DNA of 5,453 nucleotides from Flavobacterium psychrophilum (lineage in GTDB: Bacteria > Bacteroidota > Bacteroidia > Flavobacteriales > Flavobacteriaceae). Every line of letters starts with the position of its first letter. Within the stretch, counting starts at the first letter, position 1. Position numbers and translations under genes: made by a program. This document shows positions 1 through 5,453 of the stretch, one piece after another. The DNA lies in the NCBI GenBank assembly GCA_945897545.1, contig CAMDGJ010000196.1, forward strand, positions 1-5,453. The letters are read 5' to 3'. Under the pieces are notes generated by a model that ran no database searches, was not told the origin of the DNA, and was given only the letters and a program-made list of their open reading frames with translations.

Positions 1-350
1 ATATTTAATTCCTGCTCGAAAACACTCCTTTTTTCATAAGTATATTGATTTATAAAGTCAGAAAAAGCATTGGCGACAGCAAAATATTGTAAATCTCCTT
101 TGGCAAACTTTGCAACAAAATTAGGCGTGGCAAAATCAAAAGCGCCATAATTAAAAACGACATCTAGATTTTTTTCTAAGTCGGTAATTCTAATCGCAGT
201 GTGACCAAAAAGAGAATACGATTCGTTTCCTATGTCACAAGTAATGATGCTAACACTAGCATTTTTCGACAAAATTCCATTCTGTCCAAAACTGTTCATC
301 GAACCAGTAAGTAGTAAAATAAAAAATATTTTTTTGAGTAATGACTTCAT
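1..350 (-). CDS. DUF4105 / Lnb N-terminal periplasmic domain protein, 5' part only
   Basis: This reading frame begins at the ATG complementary to 348-350 and is open to the left edge, giving 116 residues of a longer protein whose 3' end is outside the window. Residues 1-22 form a typical signal peptide: a Lys-rich start, a hydrophobic core FFILLL, and SFGQ near the cleavage point. The next part carries the family pattern seen in Bacteroidetes DUF4105 proteins: SIITCDIG (34-41), SLFGHTAIRI (46-55) and VVFNYGAFDFATPNF (64-78). Cys38 and His50 are the conserved polar positions and the likely active-site candidates, which is an inference. Members of this family have been linked in Bacteroides to N-acylation of lipoproteins (Lnb); whether this paralogue does that is not shown here. 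The protein should act in the periplasm or be membrane anchored. The gene follows the PorV-like gene by 25 bp with no promoter seen between them, so the two are probably co-transcribed. Confidence 0.88.
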   Translation of the reverse strand, partial: MKSLLKKIFFILLLTGSMNSFGQNGILSKNASVSIITCDIGNESYSLFGHTAIRITDLEKNLDVVFNYGAFDFATPNFVAKFAKGDLQYFAVANAFSDFINQYTYEKRSVFEQELN

Positions 351-375
351 TTATATCGGTGTAACAGGAATAAAA

Positions 376-1449
376 TTACTTTCTAAAAAGGCCTAGGTCA
401 ACTTTTACAGAAAAAATATTAGAATACAAGGCTGCGCTTTGATTTCCTAAATTAGTCAAAGCGTAATCAATTTGGATGCCTTTGTATTTGAATCCTAAAC
501 CAATATTAGGTTGAAAACCTACTTTCTCCGTATTGTCAATTTGTTGTATGTTTTGGAAATTTCCCACACCAGCTCGTAAGTAAACTAAATTGGTATAGCC
601 AAATTCAAATCCCAATGCTGGATCAATACTTACAAAATCTGTTGAAAGCAAATCGTTTGTTTTGGTGAAAACCATATTGACATTGGCTGCAGCCAAAAGA
701 CTATAGTCATAACGAATGATAAACTTCCTTGAAAGTCCTAATTGGGCTTTTGGTGCCGTTATTTCTGTACTCTCTGGCAATTCCTGATTTTGTCCCGGAA
801 TAGCATTGGCAATTTTCTTGTATTCGGCTTCGTCAAAACTCCAAACATTATAGGTCGTCGTTATGTCTCGCAGCATCAAACCAAACTGCCAATCATTTTT
901 TTCGTATTGTAACCCAATATCAAAACCAAATCCCCAAGAACCGGCAAAATCCCCAATAATCCGGCGAATTATTTTAGCATTAACACCATATTGAAATCCC
1001 GGAACTTGCAGTTTTCGCGCGTACGAAAAAGTTACACCATAATCTGCAGTCGAAAAAAGACTAATGCGGTTGTAGTCAATATTGCCCTGACTGTCGATTA
1101 ATTCAGTTGTATTTAAAATGTCATCAACACCAAAACGGATTAATGAAATCCCCCAAGCACTTTGATCGTCGATAGGTTTTGCATAAGCGATATAGTCGTA
1201 TTGAGCAATATTAGCAAAATAATTTGCGTGCATCAAGGAGAGTTGATGGTCTTCAAGATAAATTAAACCAGCGGGGTTCCAGTAGCCCGAATTTACGTCA
1301 CGGGTGCTCGACGTCATTGCGTTTGCCATTCCTAAAGCCGCAGCATCCACACCAATATTCATAAACTCGTTCGAATAGTTTCTAACGGCTTGTGAATACG
1401 AACTGGCGCAAATCAAAAGGAGAAAAAAGAATAGAATTTTTTTTTGCAT
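376..1449 (-). CDS. porV2: PorV/PorQ-family outer-membrane protein, PorV2 type
   Basis: This 357-residue protein starts with a signal peptide (about residues 1-20, MQKK then a long FFFLLLIC core, cleavage near SYSQA). Cys14 is not in a lipobox context, so it is unlikely to be a lipoprotein. The N-terminal mature part has the family hallmark GVDAAALGMANA (33-44) followed by YWNPAGL (56-62), shared by PorV, PorQ and UPF0164 proteins with a FadL-like barrel fold. The rest alternates aromatic and hydrophobic residues as in transmembrane beta strands (for example SWGFGFDIGLQY and PNIGLGFKYKG) and ends in a short strand, VKVDLGLFRK. PorV and PorQ work in the type IX secretion and attachment machinery of Bacteroidetes. 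This version resembles the one annotated as PorV2 in flavobacteria, whose exact role is not established, so the assignment is to the family rather than to PorV itself. It heads a probable two-gene operon with the DUF4105 gene and is divergent from pssA. Confidence 0.85.
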   Translation of the reverse strand: MQKKILFFFLLLICASSYSQAVRNYSNEFMNIGVDAAALGMANAMTSSTRDVNSGYWNPAGLIYLEDHQLSLMHANYFANIAQYDYIAYAKPIDDQSAWGISLIRFGVDDILNTTELIDSQGNIDYNRISLFSTADYGVTFSYARKLQVPGFQYGVNAKIIRRIIGDFAGSWGFGFDIGLQYEKNDWQFGLMLRDITTTYNVWSFDEAEYKKIANAIPGQNQELPESTEITAPKAQLGLSRKFIIRYDYSLLAAANVNMVFTKTNDLLSTDFVSIDPALGFEFGYTNLVYLRAGVGNFQNIQQIDNTEKVGFQPNIGLGFKYKGIQIDYALTNLGNQSAALYSNIFSVKVDLGLFRK

Positions 1450-1487
1450 TGATTTTTTTGTAGACCTAAGGACTGTTTAATTGTTGC

Positions 1488-1495
1488 CAAAAATA
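1488..1495 (-). promoter_or_regulatory. Candidate -7 element for the PorV2-type gene
   Basis: The minus strand reads TATTTTTG here, which fits the Bacteroidetes -7 consensus TAnnTTTG. It lies 38 bp upstream of the start codon, which would give a leader of roughly 30 nt. The partner -33 TTTG/TTG element is not at normal spacing; the nearest TTG (complement of 1527-1529) is about 31 bp away. In AT-rich DNA a match like this can occur by chance, so support is moderate. Confidence 0.4.
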
Positions 1496-1601
1496 TAATA
1501 TTTTACTGAGGTAATTTCTTTTTTAACAACCCTTTCAGTATTGTACAAATTGAAAAACTAAATCTCTTATAAAAAACGCACTTCTCATTGACTTATTATA
1601 T

Positions 1602-1609
1602 TAAATTTG
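1602..1609 (+). promoter_or_regulatory. Candidate -7 element for pssA-GH25
   Basis: TAAATTTG matches the Bacteroidetes -7 consensus TAnnTTTG. It ends 29 bp before the ATG at 1639, which predicts a leader of about 20-25 nt. No -33 TTG lies at the usual 17-23 bp spacing; the nearest is at 1588-1590, only 11 bp upstream. Its position matters because it supports 1639, rather than a later codon, as the true pssA start. Confidence 0.45.
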
Positions 1610-1638
1610 CGAACTTTAATAATCTATTTCAAATTAAA

Positions 1639-2348
1639 ATGAATCTAAAAAACAAGTCCCAAATATAATTACGTTACTTAATCTATTTTGCGGCTGTATT
1701 GCGATAGTTTTTGTAGCTGAATTGAATTTTGAGATGGCTTTCTTTTTCATGAGCCTTGGAATTTTTTTAGACTTCTTCGATGGTTTTTTTGCACGATTAT
1801 TCAAAGTTTCAAGTGCCTTGGGTTTGCAGTTGGATTCCCTTGCTGATATGGTTACTAGTGGAGTTGTTCCAGGATTTGTAATGTACTCCATGTTGAAAAT
1901 GTCACAAGATCCAGCTTCTACTGATATAATTATTCCTTATTTAGGTTTCGTTATTGCTTTGGGTTCTTGTTATCGTTTGGCAAATTTTAATATTGATACC
2001 CGTCAAACGGATTCATTTATTGGACTGCCAACACCTGCTAATGCGCTATTTATTTTAAGTTTGCCATTAGTGCTAAAATATTCTGATTCATTGGTTGTTT
2101 TTGGTATTTTGACTAACCAAGGGGTTTTATTGGTCATTACTATGATAAGCGCTTTTATTCTGAACGCCGAAATACCTTTGTTTTCATTAAAAATAAAAGA
2201 TTTTACTTTTAAGAAAAACGCACTTCAAATTTTCTTTTTATTGCTTTCAGTTACGCTATTAGTATTTTTACAATATGCAGCAATTCCGCTGATAATAATT
2301 TTTTATGTTTTGTTATCGGTTGTTAATAACAAGTTCCTGAAAAAGTAG
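1639..2348 (+). CDS. pssA: CDP-alcohol phosphatidyltransferase (phosphatidylserine synthase) with apparent frameshift at its 5' end
   Basis: This integral membrane enzyme joins CDP-diacylglycerol and serine to give phosphatidylserine, the precursor of phosphatidylethanolamine. The CDP-alcohol phosphotransferase signature D-x2-D-G-x2-A-R-x8-G-x3-D-x3-D is complete. Counting on the repaired protein it uses D45, D48, G49, A52, R53, G62, D66 and D70. The PssA-type motifs RLANFN (about 113-118) and GLPTPAN (about 129-135) support serine over other head groups. Several hydrophobic helices follow, ending in FLKK. The ATG at 1639 gives only nine codons (MNLKNKSQI, stop 1666-1668). One base back, the frame is open from 1638 and encodes QVPNIITLLNLFCG and onward, the expected PssA N-terminus and first membrane helix. 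Joining the frames at the A-run 1647-1652 gives about 236 residues, the normal length. The only later in-frame starts, TTG 1722 and ATG 1734, would drop the first helix, so I prefer 1639. The GH25 gene follows after 7 bp. Confidence 0.85.
1647..1653 (+). other. pssA: A AAA AAC slippery heptamer / homopolymer at the pssA frame break
   Basis: In the frame of the ATG at 1639 the codons here are CTA AAA AAC, so the heptamer A AAA AAC is in the exact phase of a -1 slippery site. A -1 slip continues with CAA GTC CCA, the frame of the complete enzyme. Loss of one A from an ancestral A7 run would create the same heptamer automatically, so the phase does not by itself prove programmed frameshifting. 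I see no strong stem-loop or internal Shine-Dalgarno-like stimulator in the AT-rich bases around it. An inserted A in the transcript from polymerase slippage, or a missing A in the sequence read, would also restore the frame. Confidence 0.6.
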
Positions 2349-2355
2349 TTTTTTA

Positions 2356-3219
2356 ATGAATTGGAAGTCTAGCAGAAAGAAACCTGTAATCCGGCGAAAA
2401 ACTAGAAAAAAAAGGTCGCTTTTCTCTCGAAAGTTGATTCGTTTTTCAATTAACGCGTCTTTAATAGTGCTCTTTTGCGGTATTGGCTATCATTATCGAA
2501 ATGGATTGCTTTATTATTTTGGATTCAATTCCGATAAATTAAGATACGAACAAGCCGAAGCTAAACGTATTTCGGATGTTCGTAATTTCCAAGTTTTAAA
2601 AAATCATGCAGGAAAAGCAGTCGGTTTCGATGTTTCAGAATATCAAGGGGAAATTGACTGGACTCTGGTCAAATCTGTAGAAGGCAAGTATCCAATTGAG
2701 TTTGTAGTTATTCGATCTACTGCGGGAAAAGATAAAGTAGATGCTCAATTCAAGGAAAATTGGCTTGCTGCCAAAAATAGAAAAATGATTCGTGGCGCTT
2801 ATCATTATTATCGTCCTAACGAAAATTCATTAGAACAAGCCCGGATTTTCATTCAAACAGTTCAGCTTCAAAAAGGAGATTTACCTCCAGTTTTAGACAT
2901 AGAAAAACTCCCCAAAGAACAATCCATAGATAGTCTAAAAAAGGGATTAAAACGTTGGCTGAAAGCTGTTGAAGCCCATTATAAAGTAAGGCCCATTATT
3001 TATACTGGCGAAAAATATTATGATGATTTTTTGAAAGAAGAGTTTTCAGAATACCTTTTTTGGATTGCCAATTATAATTTATATAAAAAGAAAATCGGAG
3101 ACGATTGGCTTTTCTGGCAATTCACTGAAAAAGCATCAGTATCTGGGATAAAAGGAAATGTTGATGTCAATATTTACAATGGCGACGTAGAACAGTTACG
3201 ATTTATAACTGTGGAGTAG
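2356..3219 (+). CDS. Membrane-anchored glycoside hydrolase family 25 (lysozyme-like) protein
   Basis: The 287-residue product probably cleaves peptidoglycan between N-acetylmuramic acid and N-acetylglucosamine. Residues 1-29 are very rich in Lys and Arg, then a single hydrophobic segment (about 29-46, containing ASLIVLFCGIGY) forms a signal anchor that places the catalytic domain in the periplasm. The GH25 barrel spans about 88-285. It begins with VGFDVSEYQGEIDW (D92), continues with FVVIRSTAG (117-124) and GAYHYYRP (147-154), and has the catalytic-type strand PPVLDIEK with D181 and E183. IIYTG (214-218), FWQFT (253-257) and VDVN (269-272, D270) complete the pattern, so all usual acidic positions are present. 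The start sits 7 bp after the pssA stop with no separate promoter or clear ribosome binding site, which suggests co-transcription and perhaps translational coupling. The biological target, self cell wall remodelling or otherwise, cannot be told from the sequence. Confidence 0.9.
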   Translation: MNWKSSRKKPVIRRKTRKKRSLFSRKLIRFSINASLIVLFCGIGYHYRNGLLYYFGFNSDKLRYEQAEAKRISDVRNFQVLKNHAGKAVGFDVSEYQGEIDWTLVKSVEGKYPIEFVVIRSTAGKDKVDAQFKENWLAAKNRKMIRGAYHYYRPNENSLEQARIFIQTVQLQKGDLPPVLDIEKLPKEQSIDSLKKGLKRWLKAVEAHYKVRPIIYTGEKYYDDFLKEEFSEYLFWIANYNLYKKKIGDDWLFWQFTEKASVSGIKGNVDVNIYNGDVEQLRFITVE

Positions 3220-3253
3220 TCTTTTTAAATTGTCTCTTAATTTCAATCCGCCT

Positions 3254-5242
3254 TTAAATTTTCTCTTGCAAAGCTTTGATAGTATCACGGAGTTTTGCTG
3301 CTTGCATAAAATCTAACTCTTTTGCGGCTTTCTCCATCGCTTTTCTTTTCTCCCTAATCATTTTTTCGATTTCAGGTTTCGAAAGATATTCCGGTATTGG
3401 CTCAGCAGCAATTGGAGTGCCGTAGCCCAATTCAAAATCTACCAAGGGGTTCTTGGTAAAAGCGCTCTCTATTTTTTTATTTAAAGCCTCTGGAACTTGA
3501 TTGTTTGCAGTATTAAAATTAATCTGTTTTGTTCTGCGGTAATTGGTTTCGTCAATAGTTTTTTGCATGCTTGAAGTAATCTTGTCAGCATACATAATCG
3601 CTTTTCCATTGAGGTTTCTCGCTGCACGACCTATGGTTTGGGTAAGCGAACGGTGGCTTCTCAAAAATCCTTCTTTATCAGCATCGAGAATCGCAACTAG
3701 CGACACTTCGGGTAAATCTAATCCTTCACGCAATAAATTCACACCAATCAAAACATCGAATATTCCTTTTCGTAGATCCTGCATAATTTCGATACGTTCT
3801 AAAGTATCTACATCCGAATGGATGTAACGGCAACGAATGCCAACTTTATCCAAGTATTTTGCCAATTCTTCGGCCATTCTTTTTGTTAAAGTAGTCACTA
3901 AAACACGTTCGTCAATTTCAGCTCGGGTTTGGATTTCTTCTATTAAATCATCAATTTGGTTCAAACTTGGACGAATTTCTATAATGGGATCTAATAATCC
4001 CGTTGGGCGAATCACTTGTTCTACATAAACACCGTCGCATTTTTGCAATTCATAATCAGCTGGCGTTGCTGATACATAAATGACTTGGTTTTGCATTGCT
4101 TCAAATTCCTCAAATTTCAAAGGGCGGTTGTCCATTGCAGCGGGAAGTCGGAAACCATATTCCACTAAGTTCTCTTTTCGGCTTCTGTCTCCGCCATACA
4201 TCGCGTGAACTTGAGAAAGCGTCACATGACTTTCGTCAACAACCATCAAGAAATCTTTTGGAAAATAATCCAATAAGCAGAAAGGTCTTGTGCCCGCGTC
4301 TCTTCCATCAAGGTAACGGGAATAGTTTTCTATTCCGGAGCAATAGCCCAGTTCCCGAATCATTTCTAAATCGAAATTAGTGCGTTCTTCGAGTCGTTTG
4401 GCTTCAAGATGTTTACCAATTTCCTTAAAATAATCGACTTGTTTGACCAAATCTTGTTGAATTGCCCAAATGGCACTTTGCAAAGTATCCGGAGAAGTCA
4501 CAAACATATTTGCGGGATAAATCGTGAGTTGTTCCATGCGTTCGATGACCTTGGATGTTTTCACATCAAAACTTTCGATTTCTTCTATTTCGTCCCCAAA
4601 GAAATGAATTCGGTAAGCATCATCGGCATAACTGGGGTAGACTTCGAGCGTATCGCCTTTTATTCTAAAATTTCCGGGAGTAAATTCTGCTTCGGTTCTG
4701 GAGTATAAACTTTGAACTAAAGTATGTAGCAATTTAGTGCGGGATATAATTTGATTTTTGGCTATTGCAATTACATTTTTCTGAAATTCCACCGGATTTC
4801 CAATACCATAAATACACGAAACTGATGCGACCACAATAATATCTCTCCGTCCCGAAAGTAGGGAAGAGGTCGTACTTAAACGCATTTTCTCCAACTCTTC
4901 GTTGATGGATAAATCTTTTTCGATGAAGACTCCAGAAACCGGCATAAAAGCTTCGGGCTGGTAATAATCGTAATAAGAAACGAAATATTCTACAGCATTA
5001 TTCGGAAAAAATTGCTTGAATTCTGAGTACAATTGCGCCGCCAAAGTTTTATTGTGTGCCAAAATCAAGGTAGGTTTTTGTACTTCCTGTATGACATTGG
5101 CAACCGTAAATGTTTTTCCAGAACCTGTTACACCTAACAAAGTTTGATATTGTTCGCCAGCTTCAATGCCTTGAGTTAGTTTTTCAATGGCTTGTGGTTG
5201 GTCGCCTTTGGGCTGGTAATCGGATATGACTTGGAATTTCAT
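3254..5242 (-). CDS. uvrB: UvrABC excinuclease subunit B
   Basis: UvrB is the damage-verifying helicase-like subunit of nucleotide excision repair; it is loaded by UvrA and then recruits UvrC for incision. The 662 residues match the usual full length. In order: the N-terminal FQVISDYQPKGDQPQAI; Walker A GVTGSGKT (37-44); the beta-hairpin with YYDYYQPEA (90-98) that inserts between DNA strands; the UvrA-interacting domain around 150-250; Walker B DESH (336-339); SAT (391-393); the second helicase domain with NLLREGLDLPEV (502-513); motif VI QTIGRAAR (535-542); and the C-terminal UVR domain (about 624-660) that binds UvrC. No key residue is missing. The ATG start leads straight into the conserved N-terminus. 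It is a single gene here, convergent with the GH25 gene across 34 bp, in which I see no strong terminator hairpin. Confidence 0.98.
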   Translation of the reverse strand: MKFQVISDYQPKGDQPQAIEKLTQGIEAGEQYQTLLGVTGSGKTFTVANVIQEVQKPTLILAHNKTLAAQLYSEFKQFFPNNAVEYFVSYYDYYQPEAFMPVSGVFIEKDLSINEELEKMRLSTTSSLLSGRRDIIVVASVSCIYGIGNPVEFQKNVIAIAKNQIISRTKLLHTLVQSLYSRTEAEFTPGNFRIKGDTLEVYPSYADDAYRIHFFGDEIEEIESFDVKTSKVIERMEQLTIYPANMFVTSPDTLQSAIWAIQQDLVKQVDYFKEIGKHLEAKRLEERTNFDLEMIRELGYCSGIENYSRYLDGRDAGTRPFCLLDYFPKDFLMVVDESHVTLSQVHAMYGGDRSRKENLVEYGFRLPAAMDNRPLKFEEFEAMQNQVIYVSATPADYELQKCDGVYVEQVIRPTGLLDPIIEIRPSLNQIDDLIEEIQTRAEIDERVLVTTLTKRMAEELAKYLDKVGIRCRYIHSDVDTLERIEIMQDLRKGIFDVLIGVNLLREGLDLPEVSLVAILDADKEGFLRSHRSLTQTIGRAARNLNGKAIMYADKITSSMQKTIDETNYRRTKQINFNTANNQVPEALNKKIESAFTKNPLVDFELGYGTPIAAEPIPEYLSKPEIEKMIREKRKAMEKAAKELDFMQAAKLRDTIKALQEKI

Positions 5243-5261
5243 TTATTGCTGTTCAGAATTG

Positions 5262-5269
5262 CAAAGTTA
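5262..5269 (-). promoter_or_regulatory. Candidate -7 element for uvrB
   Basis: The minus strand reads TAACTTTG, a match to the Bacteroidetes -7 consensus TAnnTTTG, 19 bp upstream of the uvrB ATG. This predicts a very short leader of about 12-15 nt. No clear -33 TTTG/TTG element is found at the usual distance. I do not recognise a LexA-type operator near it. Confidence 0.5.
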
Positions 5270-5312
5270 CAAAGGAAATCCTGAAAAAAGAGTTTACGGA
5301 AATTTAACGTTA

Positions 5313-5360
5313 GGCCGCTTGGTGAAGGACGACCCCTTGGGAGTCTTTCTCCAAACGGCC
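5313..5360. repeat. GC-rich imperfect palindrome upstream of uvrB
   Basis: The arms GGCCGCTTGG (5313-5322) and CCAAACGGCC (5351-5360) pair at 9 of 10 positions. Inside them GAAGGAC (5324-5330) pairs with GTCTTTC (5343-5349) with one G-T wobble, and CCC can pair with GGG near the tip. The whole 48 bp can form one long hairpin and is much richer in G and C than the surrounding DNA. It is not followed by a T-run on either strand, so it is not a simple terminator. It could be a dispersed intergenic (REP-like) repeat unit or part of a structured RNA. I found no second copy in the window. Confidence 0.5.
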
Positions 5361-5408
5361 AGTTGAGCGTAGTTACTCTATTTATTCCAACTATTCTTTT
5401 TTAGTAAC

Positions 5409-5440
5409 GGAGTTGGCCAAACTACTCCTATTATTTTTTT
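5409..5440 (+). terminator. Weak candidate intrinsic terminator
   Basis: GGAGT (5409-5413) pairs with ACTCC (5424-5428) around a 10-nt loop, followed by a T-rich tract (TTATTTTTTT, 5431-5440). The layout fits a rho-independent terminator on the plus strand, but the stem is only 5 bp and no plus-strand gene precedes it in this window. Nearby GTTACT (5372-5377) and AGTAAC (5403-5408) form another inverted pair, so the region may instead belong to a larger folded element together with the palindrome to its left. Confidence 0.25.
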
Positions 5441-5453
5441 AACTCAATACTAT

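Noticed and set aside
389..1449. Lipoprotein reading of the PorV2-type N-terminus because of Cys14
   Set aside because: The residues before the Cys are Leu-Leu-Ile, lacking the small residue a lipobox needs at -1. An ordinary signal peptide ending near Gln20 fits better.
1634..1891. An 85-codon open frame on the minus strand opposite the start of pssA
   Set aside because: It overlaps the conserved pssA coding sequence antisense, its protein is low-complexity and Lys/Ser-rich, and it matches no family I know. It is a shadow frame.
3220..3253. Possible bidirectional terminator between the convergent GH25 and uvrB genes (AAATT 3227-3231 with AATTT 3239-3243)
   Set aside because: The stem is five A/T pairs only and would be very unstable, with no convincing T-run after it on the plus strand.
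3543..4708. Four plus-strand open frames of 63-99 codons lying inside uvrB
   Set aside because: uvrB is intact and conserved along this whole stretch on the other strand. The antisense translations show no domain pattern and no start context of their own.
5309..5315. GTTAGGC, resembling the GTTRRRY core of an integron attC site
   Set aside because: No matching RYYYAAC partner lies at the required distance on the proper side, and there is no integrase or cassette gene. A 7-bp degenerate match alone is chance level.

Overview
The window looks like chromosome of a member of the Flavobacteriaceae, most likely Flavobacterium or a close relative. The evidence is the AT-rich sequence, start codons without a recognisable Shine-Dalgarno sequence, TAnnTTTG-type promoter elements as in Bacteroidetes, a PorV-family outer-membrane protein of the type IX secretion kind, and a DUF4105/Lnb-type periplasmic protein. 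This is core chromosome; I see no phage, transposase, CRISPR or defence genes.

Layout: (1) Positions 1-1449, minus strand: a PorV/PorQ-family beta-barrel protein (PorV2 type), followed 25 bp downstream by the 5' end of a DUF4105/Lnb-domain gene that runs off the left edge. (2) Positions 1450-1638: a divergent intergenic region with one promoter-like element in each direction. (3) Positions 1639-3219, plus strand: a CDP-alcohol phosphatidyltransferase (phosphatidylserine synthase, pssA) and, 7 bp later, a membrane-anchored glycoside hydrolase family 25 lysozyme-like protein. (4) Positions 3254-5242, minus strand: complete uvrB, convergent with the GH25 gene. (5) Positions 5243-5453: no coding region. 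It holds the uvrB promoter-like element, a GC-rich imperfect palindrome, and a second small hairpin followed by a T-tract.

The four left-hand genes share a cell-envelope theme: outer-membrane barrel, probable lipoprotein-modifying or other periplasmic enzyme, phospholipid head-group synthesis, and peptidoglycan cleavage. UvrB is an unrelated DNA-repair gene.

The main oddity is in pssA. The natural ATG (1639) lies about 30 bp after a good promoter element but is out of frame with the rest of the protein. Continuity needs a -1 shift, or one extra A, at an A6C tract. The tract reads A AAA AAC in the ATG frame, the phase of a classical -1 slippery heptamer. A base-call or assembly error, a real deletion, transcriptional slippage and programmed frameshifting all fit; the sequence alone cannot separate them. 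No convincing new multi-gene system is present.
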